NCBI RefSeq assembly: GCF_000332995.1
Contig: NZ_BANS01000026.1
Location: forward strand, 46,162 to 110,161
From: Gordonia amicalis NBRC 100051 = JCM 11271
Lineage (GTDB): Bacteria; Actinomycetota; Actinomycetes; Mycobacteriales; Mycobacteriaceae
DNA: 64,000 bases
Direction: 5' to 3'
A program made the translations under genes and the position numbers. The stretch's first letter is position 1. Every line of letters begins with the position of its first letter. Below, in pieces: positions 31,111 through 40,293 of the stretch. The notes beneath the pieces are model-generated. The model ran no database searches. It saw nothing but the letters and a program-made list of their open reading frames with translations, and was not told where the DNA came from.

Positions 31111-32694
31111 GTGACCATGACCGCCGCGCGTGACACCGCCGTGCCCGTCGGTGTCCCGGTCCCCGCGGCGGTCCCGCCTCGTCGTCTGGGACCGGAGGTC
31201 CCGGCGGCGCTGTTCGGTGCCCCGGACCGTGGTCGCGGCCTGGTGGTGGGTGTCGTCATCGCTCTCATCGCCGCCCTCACCCGCTTCTGGAACCTGAGTC
31301 ACCCCACCGACAAGGGCACGCCGGTCTTCGACGAGAAGCACTACGTGCCGCAGGGATGGCAGGTCCTCACCGGCGGCAACTCGATCGAGGACAATCCGGC
31401 ATACGGGCTCGTGGTGCATCCTCCGGTCGGCAAGTGGATGCTCGCCGCCTCCGAGGCCGCCTTCGGGTACGGTCCGCTCGGCTGGCGGGTCGCGCCGGCG
31501 ATCTCCGGTGTCCTCATCGTCGTCCTCGTCTACTGCGCGGTGCGCCGGCTCACGCGGTCGACTCTGGTCGGTGCCGTCGCCGGCGTGTTCGCGATCTGTG
31601 ACGGGGTGCTGTTCGTGCAGTCCCGGATGGGGATGCTCGACATCTTCCAGACCCTGTTCATCGTCGCCGCCTTCGCCGCGCTCCTCGCCGACCGCGACCA
31701 GGTCCGCGAGCGGATGTACCGCGTCTACCTCGAGGGCCGGATGGACGACAGCCGGTTCGGTCCACGGCTCGGATTCCGCTGGTACCGCTTCACCGCCGGG
31801 GTGATGCTCGGACTCAGCTGCGGAACCAAGTGGTCGGGCGTCTACTACGTCATCTTCTTCACCGTCCTCGCGATCGGCTTCGACGTCGCGGCGCGGCGCG
31901 CGTACCACGTGCGGCGACCGTGGGTCGGCACGATCGTCCGTGACGTCGTGCCCGCCGGCGCGAGCCTCGCGGTGATGCCGGTCGTCATCTACTTCCTGAC
32001 CTACATCCCGTGGTTCAACAGCGAGACCGCGGTCTACCGCTATTCCGAGGGCAATGCGATCGGCACCGGCGGCACCTTCGCCTGGGTGCCGGGGGCGTGG
32101 CGGTCGCTCTGGTACTACGAGGCCGGGATTCTCCAGTTCCATGCGGGACTGACCAACTCCGCGGGCAATCACCATCCATGGGAATCAAAGCCGTGGACCT
32201 GGCCGATGAGCCTGCGCCCCATGCTCTACGCACTCGAGAACGGCCCCGATCAGTGCGGCGGGGGCGAGTGCGTCCGCGCCCAGATGCTGATCGGACCGCC
32301 CGCCCTGTGGTGGCTCGCACTGCCCATGTTGCTGTGGGGTCTGTGGTCGTGGGTCGTCCGCCGCGACTGGCGCTACGCGGCGGTGCTCGTCGGCTACGGT
32401 GCGGGCATCCTGCCGTGGTTCCTGTCCCTCGACCGCCAGATGTACTTCTTCTACGCGACCGCCCTGGCCCCGTTCCTCGTCATGGGCCTCGCCTTGTGTT
32501 GCGGCGATCTGTTGCGCTCGACGGCGACCACGGCCCGCGCCCGACCCGAGCGCCGGGTGCTGTCGATCATCGTGGTCGCCGTCTACGTGGCACTCGTGGT
32601 CACCAACTTCGTGTGGCTGTGGCCGATCCTCACCGCCTCCCCGATCTCGCCGGGACTCTGGCGGCAGCAGATCTGGCTGCCGAGCTGGGGCTGA
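31111..32694 (+). CDS. pmt: Dolichyl-phosphate-mannose-type protein O-mannosyltransferase
   Basis: A 527-residue GT39 membrane enzyme that transfers mannose from polyprenyl-phosphate-mannose to Ser/Thr of exported proteins. The first helix is followed by the catalytic acidic motif FDEKHYVPQ in the first periplasmic loop. About eleven hydrophobic helices follow, with GVMLGLSCGTKWSGVYY and a long loop containing NHHPWESKPWTWP. The GTG at 31111 gives a short cytosolic head; an ATG two codons later is possible. It corresponds to M. tuberculosis Rv1002c. Confidence 0.9.
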   Translation: MTMTAARDTAVPVGVPVPAAVPPRRLGPEVPAALFGAPDRGRGLVVGVVIALIAALTRFWNLSHPTDKGTPVFDEKHYVPQGWQVLTGGNSIEDNPAYGLVVHPPVGKWMLAASEAAFGYGPLGWRVAPAISGVLIVVLVYCAVRRLTRSTLVGAVAGVFAICDGVLFVQSRMGMLDIFQTLFIVAAFAALLADRDQVRERMYRVYLEGRMDDSRFGPRLGFRWYRFTAGVMLGLSCGTKWSGVYYVIFFTVLAIGFDVAARRAYHVRRPWVGTIVRDVVPAGASLAVMPVVIYFLTYIPWFNSETAVYRYSEGNAIGTGGTFAWVPGAWRSLWYYEAGILQFHAGLTNSAGNHHPWESKPWTWPMSLRPMLYALENGPDQCGGGECVRAQMLIGPPALWWLALPMLLWGLWSWVVRRDWRYAAVLVGYGAGILPWFLSLDRQMYFFYATALAPFLVMGLALCCGDLLRSTATTARARPERRVLSIIVVAVYVALVVTNFVWLWPILTASPISPGLWRQQIWLPSWG

Positions 32695-32700
32695 GCGCGA

Positions 32701-34494
32701 CTACTTCTGGGGCTCGACGCCCTGCTCGGTGTCGGCGTGGTGCGCCTCGCCCAGCGGGTGGGCGACACCCGTACCGACCTGCTCGACGTAGCCCGGATCG
32801 ATCTTCTCCAGGTGCTTGACGGCGTCGGCGTCGATCGACTCGAGTTCACCGGTGGCGATCGCCACGGCCTGTTCGTGGACGTGCTGATCGACCTGAGCCG
32901 ACAAGACGTGACGAGACACGATCAGCGGGTCGCGCCGGAGGTCGAGGTAGAGCGACAGGCACATGCCGATCATCACCACGACGAACGGCAAGGCGGCGAT
33001 GATGGCCATCGTCTTGATGCCGTCGAGTGCGTCGTCACCGCTGATCGCGAGGAGCAACGCCGCCACGACACCGGTGAGCACGCCCCAGAACACCGTCAGC
33101 GCGCGCGAGGGATGTTCGACGCCACGCTGGGACAGGGTGCCCATCACGAGCGAGGCCGAGTCGGCTCCGGAGACGAAGAAGATCCCGACGAGCACCATCA
33201 CCAGTGCCGAGGCGACACCGGTCCACGGCAGGTGAGCCAGTACGTCGAAGAGGGTGTCCTCGCTCGCCGCCGTGGCCGGGTCGAAGTCGAGGACACCGTC
33301 GGTCTGCTGCCGGATCGCGGTGCCGCCGAACACGCAGAACCAGACCAGCGACACGGTCGTGGGCACCACCGTGACGCCGATCACGAACTCACGGATCGTC
33401 CGGCCCCGGCTGATCTTGGCCAGGAACATGCCGACGAACGGCGTCCACGACACCCACCATGCCCAGTAGAAGATGGTCCAGTCGGCCAGCCACTGCCGGC
33501 CCGCGTCGGAGGTCACCGTGGCGTCCGAACGGCCCGCGAAGGTGGTGAGGTCGGTGGCGTAGGCGCCCAGGGTCGTCGGCAGCAGATTGAGGATGAAGAT
33601 CGTGGGTCCGACGACGAACACGAAGGCCGCGAGCACCACGGCGAGCACCATGTTGATGTTCGACAGCCACTGGATGCCGCGCGCGATACCCGACACCGCG
33701 GAGGCCACGAACGCTGCGGTGAGGATCGCGATGACCGCGACCAGCAGGAGCTTGGTCGGTTCGTTGACCCAGCCGACCTTGTCCAGACCGGAACCGATCT
33801 GCAAGGCGCCCAAGCCCAATGAGGCGACGGTGCCGAACAGGGTCGCGAAGATGGCCAGGATGTCGATGAGCTTGCCCGCGGGACCGTGCGAGACGCGTGG
33901 GCCGAGGAGACGCGTGAACACCGCGCTCATCAGCTGCGTCCGGCCGAGCCGGAAGGTGCTGTAGGCGAGGGCGAGTCCGACGACGGCGTACATCGCCCAC
34001 GGATGGAAGCCCCAGTGGAACATGGTCGTCGCCATTGCCGTCCGGACATCGCCGGCATCGATCTCCGGTGGCGGACTTGCGAAGTGGTACAGCGGTTCGT
34101 AGGCACCGAAGAACATCAGGCCGATTCCCATTCCGGCGCTGAACATCATCGCGATCCAGCTGATGGTACGGAACTGAGGTTTCTCCCCGGTGAGCCCCAA
34201 CGGGATTCGTCCGTACTTGGAAACCGCCAGATACACCGCGAAGATCACGAATCCGGTTGCGGAGAGGATGAACAGCCAGCCGAGGTTGGTGGTGATCCAG
34301 CTCAGGATCTCACCGGTGGTCGAGTTCAGACTGTCCTTGTCCCCGATGCCCCACACGACGAACGCGATGACGAGTGCAGCCGTGATCGAGAAGACCACCG
34401 GATCGATCCGTGGGCTCCCGGGCCGACTCCCCCGATCACGCCGGCGCTGGCCATCTCGCGCGCGACGAGTCGTCGCTGTCTGTTCACTTGTCAT
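32701..34494 (-). CDS. BCCT-family transporter (betaine/carnitine/choline)
   Basis: A 597-residue, roughly twelve-helix secondary transporter. Family signatures are FSAGMGIGLMFFGAYEPLYHF and the Trp-rich AWWVSWTPFVGMFLA. It imports betaine-type trimethylammonium solutes with Na+ or H+ for osmoprotection; the exact substrate is not visible. The N-terminus is basic and Arg-rich, and the C-terminal tail of about 90 residues is charged, as in osmosensing members. I chose the ATG at 34494; the longer frame crosses the GntR stop. It lies 31 bases downstream of the GntR gene. Confidence 0.9.
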   Translation of the reverse strand: MTSEQTATTRRARDGQRRRDRGSRPGSPRIDPVVFSITAALVIAFVVWGIGDKDSLNSTTGEILSWITTNLGWLFILSATGFVIFAVYLAVSKYGRIPLGLTGEKPQFRTISWIAMMFSAGMGIGLMFFGAYEPLYHFASPPPEIDAGDVRTAMATTMFHWGFHPWAMYAVVGLALAYSTFRLGRTQLMSAVFTRLLGPRVSHGPAGKLIDILAIFATLFGTVASLGLGALQIGSGLDKVGWVNEPTKLLLVAVIAILTAAFVASAVSGIARGIQWLSNINMVLAVVLAAFVFVVGPTIFILNLLPTTLGAYATDLTTFAGRSDATVTSDAGRQWLADWTIFYWAWWVSWTPFVGMFLAKISRGRTIREFVIGVTVVPTTVSLVWFCVFGGTAIRQQTDGVLDFDPATAASEDTLFDVLAHLPWTGVASALVMVLVGIFFVSGADSASLVMGTLSQRGVEHPSRALTVFWGVLTGVVAALLLAISGDDALDGIKTMAIIAALPFVVVMIGMCLSLYLDLRRDPLIVSRHVLSAQVDQHVHEQAVAIATGELESIDADAVKHLEKIDPGYVEQVGTGVAHPLGEAHHADTEQGVEPQK

Positions 34495-34525
34495 TACCCC
34501 ACCAAAGCAACGTCGGCGCGTCTGT

Positions 34526-34903
34526 TCAAGTCGCGCGCAACGCCCGCTGGACCATCGAGACGATCGTGTCGTCGTCGAGTCCCAGCTCACGGGCGGTCCC
34601 GACGTACGTCGACGCGGCCGCGAAACCGGCGTCCTGCGCGTCGTGGCGCCCCGCCTTGACGAAGGAACCCGAGCGTCCGCGCGTCTCGATCACGCCGGCC
34701 GCCTCGAGTTCGCGATATGTCTTGGCCACGGTGTTGGGGGCGAGGTCCAGGTGCGCGGCGAGGGCCCGGACGGTCGGCAGGCGCTCACCGGTGAGCAGCG
34801 TGCCGTCGGCGATCAGCTCGACGATACGCAGCCGCACCTGCTCGAACGGTGGCCGGTCCGATGCCGGGTCGACGGTCAGATGGGCCAGCAGCGATGTGGT
34901 CAT
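34526..34903 (-). CDS. GntR-family regulator, YtrA type
   Basis: A 125-residue short GntR protein. Winged HTH: PPFEQVRLRIVELIADGTLL, GERLPTVRALAAHLDLAPNTVAKTYRELEAAG. A small helical tail ends the protein, with no effector domain, typical of YtrA-type repressors of transport operons. It lies 10 bases after arcA and just before the BCCT gene, and probably regulates the transporter or the whole leftward group. Confidence 0.85.
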   Translation of the reverse strand: MTTSLLAHLTVDPASDRPPFEQVRLRIVELIADGTLLTGERLPTVRALAAHLDLAPNTVAKTYRELEAAGVIETRGRSGSFVKAGRHDAQDAGFAAASTYVGTARELGLDDDTIVSMVQRALRAT

Positions 34904-34913
34904 TGTCGTCCCC

Positions 34914-36167
34914 TCACAACAGATCACGCGCCAACGGGCACGACATGCACCGGGGCCCACCGCGACCCGAGCCGAGTTCGCGGCCTTCGATCTCGATCAC
35001 CTCGATCCCCGAATCACGCAGGCGGCGATTGGTTTCCACGTTCCGGTTGTAGGACACGACGACTCCCGGGGACAACGCGAGCGTGTTGTTGCCGTCATCC
35101 CACTGCTCGCGCTCGGCGGTCACCGGGTCGAGACCGGTGTCGATGACGCGGAGTTTGCCGATCCCCATGGCCTCGGCCGCCGCCTCGACGAAAGGCCGTT
35201 CCCCCGTCACGTGAACGGCGTCGGTGGCCGCGTCGTGGGACAGGGTGAACGCCGACATGTGGTCGCGGATGTTGGGGTACATCACCACCGCATCGGTGTC
35301 GACCATGGTGCAGACGGTGTCGAGATGCATGAACGCCCGCGCCTGCTGGATGGGCACGGCGAGCACGGTGTGGGCGAGATGGTCGTCGAAGAGGCTGCGC
35401 GCCAGCGCTTCCGCCCCGGCCGGCGTGGTGCGCTCGCCGACCCCGACGGCGACGACACCCGGCGCGAGGAGCAACACGTCGCCGCCCTCGACCGGCGCGA
35501 CCTGCGACTCGTAGGCGCGTCGGGCACCGGTGAAACGGGGGTGATGGGCGTAGATCAGATCGGTCAGAGACGTCTCTCGCGCTCGCGCGGGCAGCGCGAG
35601 GGAGGTGATCGCGAAGCGCGACCCGATCCAGAACGAACTGTCGCGGGTGAACAGCAGGTTCGGCAGCGGCTCGATGGCGAACTCGGGGCCGTGATGCATC
35701 CGGCGGACCAGCGACGACCGTTCCGCCGACGGCGTGATCGGCAGTTCGTCGAACGTCATTCCGGCCATCAGCACGTCGGCCAGTTCCGCGGGCGCGAGTC
35801 CCCGCAGGTGCCTCGCGAGATCCTCGGCGAGATGAGATCCCAGACGTCGCGCACTGACCGCGGCCGCGATTCCCTGGATGCGGGCGGCCCCGCTGTGTGC
35901 GATCGTCTCGGTCAGCAGGTCGCCGAGCAGGTAGACGTCGACACCGCGATCGCGCAGCACCTCGGCGAAGGCGTCGTGTTCCTCCTGCGCACGGTCGACC
36001 CAGGGCAGGCCGTCGAACAAGAGTTGATCGCTGTTGCGCGGGGTGAGGCGCCGCAGTTCGTCACCGGGGCGGTGCAGCATCACCGCGCGCAGGGTGCCGA
36101 CCTCCGAGTTCGCCCCCAGAGCGTAATCCCACTCGCCCGCGGTGTCCTGCTGCCCCTCACGCGTCAT
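34914..36167 (-). CDS. arcA: Arginine deiminase
   Basis: A 417-residue guanidine-modifying enzyme that hydrolyses arginine to citrulline and ammonia. Motifs seen: [56 protein letters not shown] with the catalytic His, and the C-terminal nucleophile Cys in [13 protein letters not shown]. The ornithine transcarbamylase and carbamate kinase genes of the classical pathway are not adjacent. Instead it overlaps an MFS transporter by 11 bases, which may carry arginine or citrulline (inference). Confidence 0.94.
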   Translation of the reverse strand: MTREGQQDTAGEWDYALGANSEVGTLRAVMLHRPGDELRRLTPRNSDQLLFDGLPWVDRAQEEHDAFAEVLRDRGVDVYLLGDLLTETIAHSGAARIQGIAAAVSARRLGSHLAEDLARHLRGLAPAELADVLMAGMTFDELPITPSAERSSLVRRMHHGPEFAIEPLPNLLFTRDSSFWIGSRFAITSLALPARARETSLTDLIYAHHPRFTGARRAYESQVAPVEGGDVLLLAPGVVAVGVGERTTPAGAEALARSLFDDHLAHTVLAVPIQQARAFMHLDTVCTMVDTDAVVMYPNIRDHMSAFTLSHDAATDAVHVTGERPFVEAAAEAMGIGKLRVIDTGLDPVTAEREQWDDGNNTLALSPGVVVSYNRNVETNRRLRDSGIEVIEIEGRELGSGRGGPRCMSCPLARDLL

Positions 36168-37368
36168 CGCTCAACCGTAACGCCGGACCCTGACCGACGA
36201 CCGCAGGCGCGGTCTCCCGGGCGAACAGCCACGCGACCAGGGCGATCGCCGCGACCACACCGGTCAGCACGAACGCGGGGCCGAAGCCGACCCGATCCGC
36301 CACGAATCCGACGATGACCGGCCCGGTCACCGCACCGAGGTCCGAGGACATGCCGTACGCCGCGAGCGCCGATCCGCCCTGCTGACGATTGCCGAGGACG
36401 TCGGCGAGGGCCGCCTGATGAGTCGGCGCGAACAGACCGGAACCGACACCGGCGAGCACCGACAGTGCGAGCGCGATGGGGACGTTGGGCGAGAATCCCA
36501 GTGCGATGGTGGCGACGACGGTGATCGTCAGACCCGGCAGCATGATCGGCCGACGGCCGAACCGATCGGACAGGCGACCGGCGATGAGGATCGCGAGGAC
36601 GTTGCCCGCGGCATAGATCGCCAGCACGATCCCGGCCATACCGGCGCCTGCACCGAGCCCCTCGGTGATGAACAACGGAACCACCGCGACCCGCACACCC
36701 ATCGACGCCCAGCCCTGCGTGAAGTTCGACGCGAGGATGGCCCGGTAGGCACTGTCGCGCAAGGCCGTCCGGAAGCCGATGAGTCCGGCCGTCGGGCCCT
36801 CGGCCTGGTCGGGGGCGATCACCTCGCGCAGCTGGGTGGCCACGACCGCGGACGCGACCAGAAGCGCGACCGCGTACACGACGAACGGCACGCGCAGGCC
36901 GAAACCCACCAGGGCCGCGCCGATCAGCGGTCCGGTGATGCTGCCGATCAGGAAACCCGCGGAGAAGAAGCCCGACACCCGCCCGCGAATGTCGCTGGGC
37001 GCCATCCGGATCAGCAGGGCCATCGCGGAGATGCTGAACATCGTCGATCCGATGCCGCCCAGGCCGCGGAACACCAGCAACTGCCAATATGTCTGCGCGA
37101 AGGCACAAGCCAGTGTGCTCGCGGCGACGATGAGGAGTCCGGTCAGATAGATGCGCCGTTCGCCGAACACCGACACGAGTCGTCCGCCCGTCGGCGCGAA
37201 CAGCAGCCGCATGACGGCGAAGGCCGACACCACCGCGGTGGCCGCGGTGAACGAGACGTTGAAGGCGCGAGCGAAACTCGGGAGGGCGGGCGCGATGAAC
37301 CCGTAGCCGAGTGCGATGACGACGTTGGCCGACAGCAGCACCCAGATGCCGCGAGGGATCTGCCTCAT
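36157..37368 (-). CDS. MFS transporter
   Basis: A 403-residue protein with twelve predicted helices. The first starts [20 protein letters not shown], and the loop 2-3 motif reads [17 protein letters not shown]. The second half repeats the pattern with [15 protein letters not shown]. It resembles drug or metabolite exporters. It overlaps arcA downstream and the patatin gene upstream, so the three are cotranscribed. The substrate is unknown. Confidence 0.85.
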   Translation of the reverse strand: MRQIPRGIWVLLSANVVIALGYGFIAPALPSFARAFNVSFTAATAVVSAFAVMRLLFAPTGGRLVSVFGERRIYLTGLLIVAASTLACAFAQTYWQLLVFRGLGGIGSTMFSISAMALLIRMAPSDIRGRVSGFFSAGFLIGSITGPLIGAALVGFGLRVPFVVYAVALLVASAVVATQLREVIAPDQAEGPTAGLIGFRTALRDSAYRAILASNFTQGWASMGVRVAVVPLFITEGLGAGAGMAGIVLAIYAAGNVLAILIAGRLSDRFGRRPIMLPGLTITVVATIALGFSPNVPIALALSVLAGVGSGLFAPTHQAALADVLGNRQQGGSALAAYGMSSDLGAVTGPVIVGFVADRVGFGPAFVLTGVVAAIALVAWLFARETAPAVVGQGPALRLSDDA

Positions 37369-38372
37369 GGCATCTCGGGCAGGTCGTCGAGGGCCTTGGC
37401 GGTGAGTTCACGGCCGATGTCGATCATCTCGGCGGCCTTGTGGAAGTCCAGGGTCCGCACCGCACGACGGGGCACCCGGATCAGGACGTCGGGCGGATAA
37501 CCGGCCACCTGATAGCGGGTCAACGCCTCCTGCATGATGTCGAGCGACCGGCTGAGCACCTCGACGCGACCCATCCGGCCGGGCTCGCCGGCGGCGTCCG
37601 GTGACAGTGCGCCGGTGTCGACCACGACAGCTCCCTCCTCGTCGGAGGTGGCAGCGGGGGCGATCTCGTCGGCCCCCTCGGTCCCCGCCACGTCACCGGC
37701 CTCCGAACCGAAGCGGTCACGGACCGAGCGCACGAACTCGTTGTCGAGGATCGGCGCGACGTTGCGTCGGAGCAGGCCTTTCGTTTTGGACTGCCGGCTG
37801 GCACCCGTCTCGGGCCCGCCGTCGGAGCCGATGATCACGCCGATCGTCACATCGCTGGGGACGCCCGAGGTCGGTGCGACGGGCACCGGGTCGAGGATGC
37901 CGCCGTCGGCGAGGAGCCGTCCCTTGTGCTCATGCGGGCTGATCACGCCGGGGATCGCGATCGATGCACGCAGGGCGTCGGCGAGATTGCCGCGCTGGAA
38001 CCACACGGCGCGACCCGCGAACAGGTCGGTCGCGATGGCGGTGAACGGGATCGGCAGATCCTCGATCACGGTGTCGCCGAGGATCTCCCGCACACGGGTG
38101 AGAATGCGTTCGGCTCCGATGACGCCGGGTTTGGTGAGTGAGACGTCGAGCAGCCGTACCACGTCGAGCTGCGACAGTCCCGAGATCCAGTCGACGTAGT
38201 CGTCGAGTTTGCCCGCACAGTACAGGCCCCCGACCAGCGCGCCCATGGACGATCCGGCGACCGTGACGATCTCGAAGCCACGTGCCTCGAGTTCGGCGAT
38301 CACCCCGATGTGCGCGTATCCGCGAGCGCCGCCACTTCCCAGAGCAAGCGCCACGCGCGACGGTCGAGCCAT
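37365..38372 (-). CDS. Patatin-like phospholipase
   Basis: A 335-residue serine lipase with a Ser-Asp dyad. Visible: oxyanion GSGGARGYAHIG, nucleophile GSSMGALVGG, and the Asp motif LADGGILDPVP. The fold covers about residues 5-190. The rest is a helical region with an acidic, low-complexity stretch (EGADEIAPAATSDEEGA) and a C-terminal domain. It would deacylate phospholipids or other lipids at a membrane surface. It overlaps the MFS gene by four bases. Confidence 0.88.
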   Translation of the reverse strand: MARPSRVALALGSGGARGYAHIGVIAELEARGFEIVTVAGSSMGALVGGLYCAGKLDDYVDWISGLSQLDVVRLLDVSLTKPGVIGAERILTRVREILGDTVIEDLPIPFTAIATDLFAGRAVWFQRGNLADALRASIAIPGVISPHEHKGRLLADGGILDPVPVAPTSGVPSDVTIGVIIGSDGGPETGASRQSKTKGLLRRNVAPILDNEFVRSVRDRFGSEAGDVAGTEGADEIAPAATSDEEGAVVVDTGALSPDAAGEPGRMGRVEVLSRSLDIMQEALTRYQVAGYPPDVLIRVPRRAVRTLDFHKAAEMIDIGRELTAKALDDLPEMP

Positions 38373-38409
38373 GCCGCAACCCTACCGCCGACGGTTTCTC
38401 GACTCCCGT

Positions 38410-38856
38410 TCACTCGGTCATGAGACGACGCGGTCCCGGACCGAGTTTGTTCAGTTCGTCTCCCGGGTTGAGCAGGTGACATTCCCCGAGTGACAAGCAT
38501 CCGCACCCGACGCAGGAGCCGATCATGTCGCGCATGTTCTCCAGCAGGGAGATGCGATGGTTGATGTCGTCCATCCAGCGTTTCGACGCCGCCTCCCACA
38601 TCGACTTCGACGGGGACTCGTGGTCACCGAGTTCGGCGAGCACCTCCCCGATCACCGACAACGGGATGCCGGCGACCTGTGAGGCACGGATGAACGCCAC
38701 CCGCCGCAGCATCGCCCGGTGGTAGCGCCGCTGATTGCCGGCCGTCCGCCGGCTGAAGATCAGTCCCTGTTCCTCATAGAACCGGACCGCCGACGGCGCG
38801 ATACCCGCGCGCTGCGCGAGCTCCCCGACCGAGAGCTCGAGTCTCTTCAGCGTCAT
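38410..38856 (-). CDS. soxR: Redox-sensitive transcriptional activator SoxR
   Basis: A 148-residue MerR-family protein. The HTH reads LSVGELAQRAGIAPSAVRFYEEQGLI. A dimerisation helix leads to the [2Fe-2S] ligand motif CVGCGCLSLGEC (C-x2-C-x-C-x5-C), diagnostic of SoxR. Actinobacterial SoxR usually responds to redox-active compounds rather than superoxide. No divergent soxS exists. Its targets are likely nearby or scattered; none is evident by sequence. Confidence 0.93.
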   Translation of the reverse strand: MTLKRLELSVGELAQRAGIAPSAVRFYEEQGLIFSRRTAGNQRRYHRAMLRRVAFIRASQVAGIPLSVIGEVLAELGDHESPSKSMWEAASKRWMDDINHRISLLENMRDMIGSCVGCGCLSLGECHLLNPGDELNKLGPGPRRLMTE

Positions 38857-38882
38857 GGGTCGATAGTAGGCAGCTCACCTGG

Positions 38883-39746
38883 TCAGCCGCGCACCACCAG
38901 CACGGGGCACTCGGCCTGGTGCATCACCTTCTGGCTGGTCGAGCCGAGCATCAGTCCGCGGAATCCGCCGCGTCCCCGGCTGCCGACGACGATGAGCTGG
39001 GCGTCGGTACCGGCCGCGTCCAGCAGCGCCTTCGCCGGCTCCTCCGGCAGCACGTGCCGCTCCACGCGGACGTCCGGGTAGTCCTGGGCGTATCCGGCCA
39101 GTCGCTCCGCGAGCACCTCGACCGCGTCCTGGGTCATCCGCTGGACCTCCTCGGGCCCGATCCCGTAGCCGTGCAGGGCGTCGGCGTCCAGCGGCGTCCA
39201 GGTGTGGACGGCCACCAGCGGCGCGTTGCGCAGCGACGCCTGCCGGAACGCCTCGGCGACCGCGACATCGCTGATCGGCGATCCGTCCACACCGACCACG
39301 ACCGGCCCGGTGTCCGATCCCCCGGCGGCGACGATGGCCACCCGGCCGTGGGCGTGGGCCGCGACGCTGATGCTCACCGAACCGAGGAACAGTCCCTTCA
39401 CGCTGCCGAGCCGGCGCGTGCCGACCACGATCATCGCAGCGTCCTTGCCCAACTCGAGCAGCACGCGGGCAGCGTCACCGTCGACGATCGAGGTCGCGAC
39501 GCTGACGTTCGGCGCAACCTCTTTGGCGACGGCGGCGGCGGCATGCACTGCGTCCGACGCGTCTTGACGGATGGCGTCGATGACGTCCTGCGGAATGATC
39601 AGTCCGGGAGCGTAGTCGCTGGTGCTCGCGTCATAGGCACCGACGATCTTGAGATCGAGCCGCTCCGCCGCCGCGGCCTTCGCCGCCCACCGCACCGCGC
39701 CTTCGGCCGCCTCGGAACCGTCCACACCGACGAGTATCGCGTTCAT
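38883..39746 (-). CDS. Tandem universal stress protein
   Basis: A 287-residue protein with two Usp domains (about 1-145 and 150-287). Each carries the ATP-binding signature G-x2-G-x9-GS: GTRRLGSVKGLFLGS and GSRGRGGFRGLMLGS. Each starts with the VGVDGS strand. Mycobacterial tandem Usp proteins bind ATP and are induced in hypoxia and stasis. Nothing in the sequence shows the control here. Confidence 0.92.
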   Translation of the reverse strand: MNAILVGVDGSEAAEGAVRWAAKAAAAERLDLKIVGAYDASTSDYAPGLIIPQDVIDAIRQDASDAVHAAAAVAKEVAPNVSVATSIVDGDAARVLLELGKDAAMIVVGTRRLGSVKGLFLGSVSISVAAHAHGRVAIVAAGGSDTGPVVVGVDGSPISDVAVAEAFRQASLRNAPLVAVHTWTPLDADALHGYGIGPEEVQRMTQDAVEVLAERLAGYAQDYPDVRVERHVLPEEPAKALLDAAGTDAQLIVVGSRGRGGFRGLMLGSTSQKVMHQAECPVLVVRG

Positions 39747-39774
39747 GTCCCTCGCTCATCTCCTCTGGTCACGA

Positions 39775-39816
39775 CCCCGGCCGGGGCCGGTCGTCAAACT
39801 CCGGCCGGGGGCCGGT
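39775..39816. repeat. GC-rich duplicated palindromic element
   Basis: A 12-base perfect palindrome CCCCGGCCGGGG lies at 39775-39786. A near-copy, CCGGCCGGGGGCCGGTC, is found at 39801-39817 after eight bases. It sits between the stress-protein start and the next gene, and could form hairpins. No function is evident. Confidence 0.5.
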
Positions 39817-39909
39817 CCTCACTTCATCCTGCTCCCGCGGACCGCGGGCAGCAATGAGCACTAAGTCCTTCTCACCGGGTATCGAGCGGCGTGTAGCGTG
39901 GGAGTCATC

Positions 39910-40242
39910 ATGACCTCCCCGACGCCGAACTCCCCGACACCGAAGAACGGCAACAACGACTTTCGCGCGATCGTGATCCACATCGCCATCACCGTCGCGT
40001 TCGGTCTCGGTCTCCTCATCGTCGCACACGCCTCGTCGCAGTCTCTCCAGAACGCACTCTTCGTCGTCGCGCCGGTCGTGGTCCTGATCGGTGCGATCGC
40101 CATGCTGGTGCGGACGTACCGGGTCTGGAAAGCCGGTGGCCGATGGCAACTGTGGCAGGGCGGGTCCTGGTTCCTGCTGGTGTTCTTCATCGTGATGCTG
40201 TTCAATTCGGCACCCGTGCTGTTCGAGTCGAACACCGAATAG
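39910..40242 (+). CDS. Small membrane protein of unknown function
   Basis: A 110-residue protein not recognised. It has a Pro/Asn-rich cytosolic head (about 15 residues), then three hydrophobic helices at about residues 20-40, 48-66 and 80-100 (IVIHIAITVAFGLGLLIV, LFVVAPVVVLIGAIAMLV, SWFLLVFFIVMLF). A basic loop, RTYRVWKAGGRW, lies between helices two and three. GGAG five bases before ATG 39910 decides the start. It stands 51 bases upstream of the membrane pseudokinase gene on the same strand and may be cotranscribed. Confidence 0.7.
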   Translation: MTSPTPNSPTPKNGNNDFRAIVIHIAITVAFGLGLLIVAHASSQSLQNALFVVAPVVVLIGAIAMLVRTYRVWKAGGRWQLWQGGSWFLLVFFIVMLFNSAPVLFESNTE

Positions 40243-40293
40243 CGCCGGCCCCGGCCGGTACAATTCGAGCTCTCAGACCACCGGGAGCCAAGC

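Noticed and set aside
39775..39816. Transcription terminator for the upstream genes
   Set aside because: The palindromes lie upstream of both flanking genes (divergent starts), so a terminator there has no obvious transcript to end.
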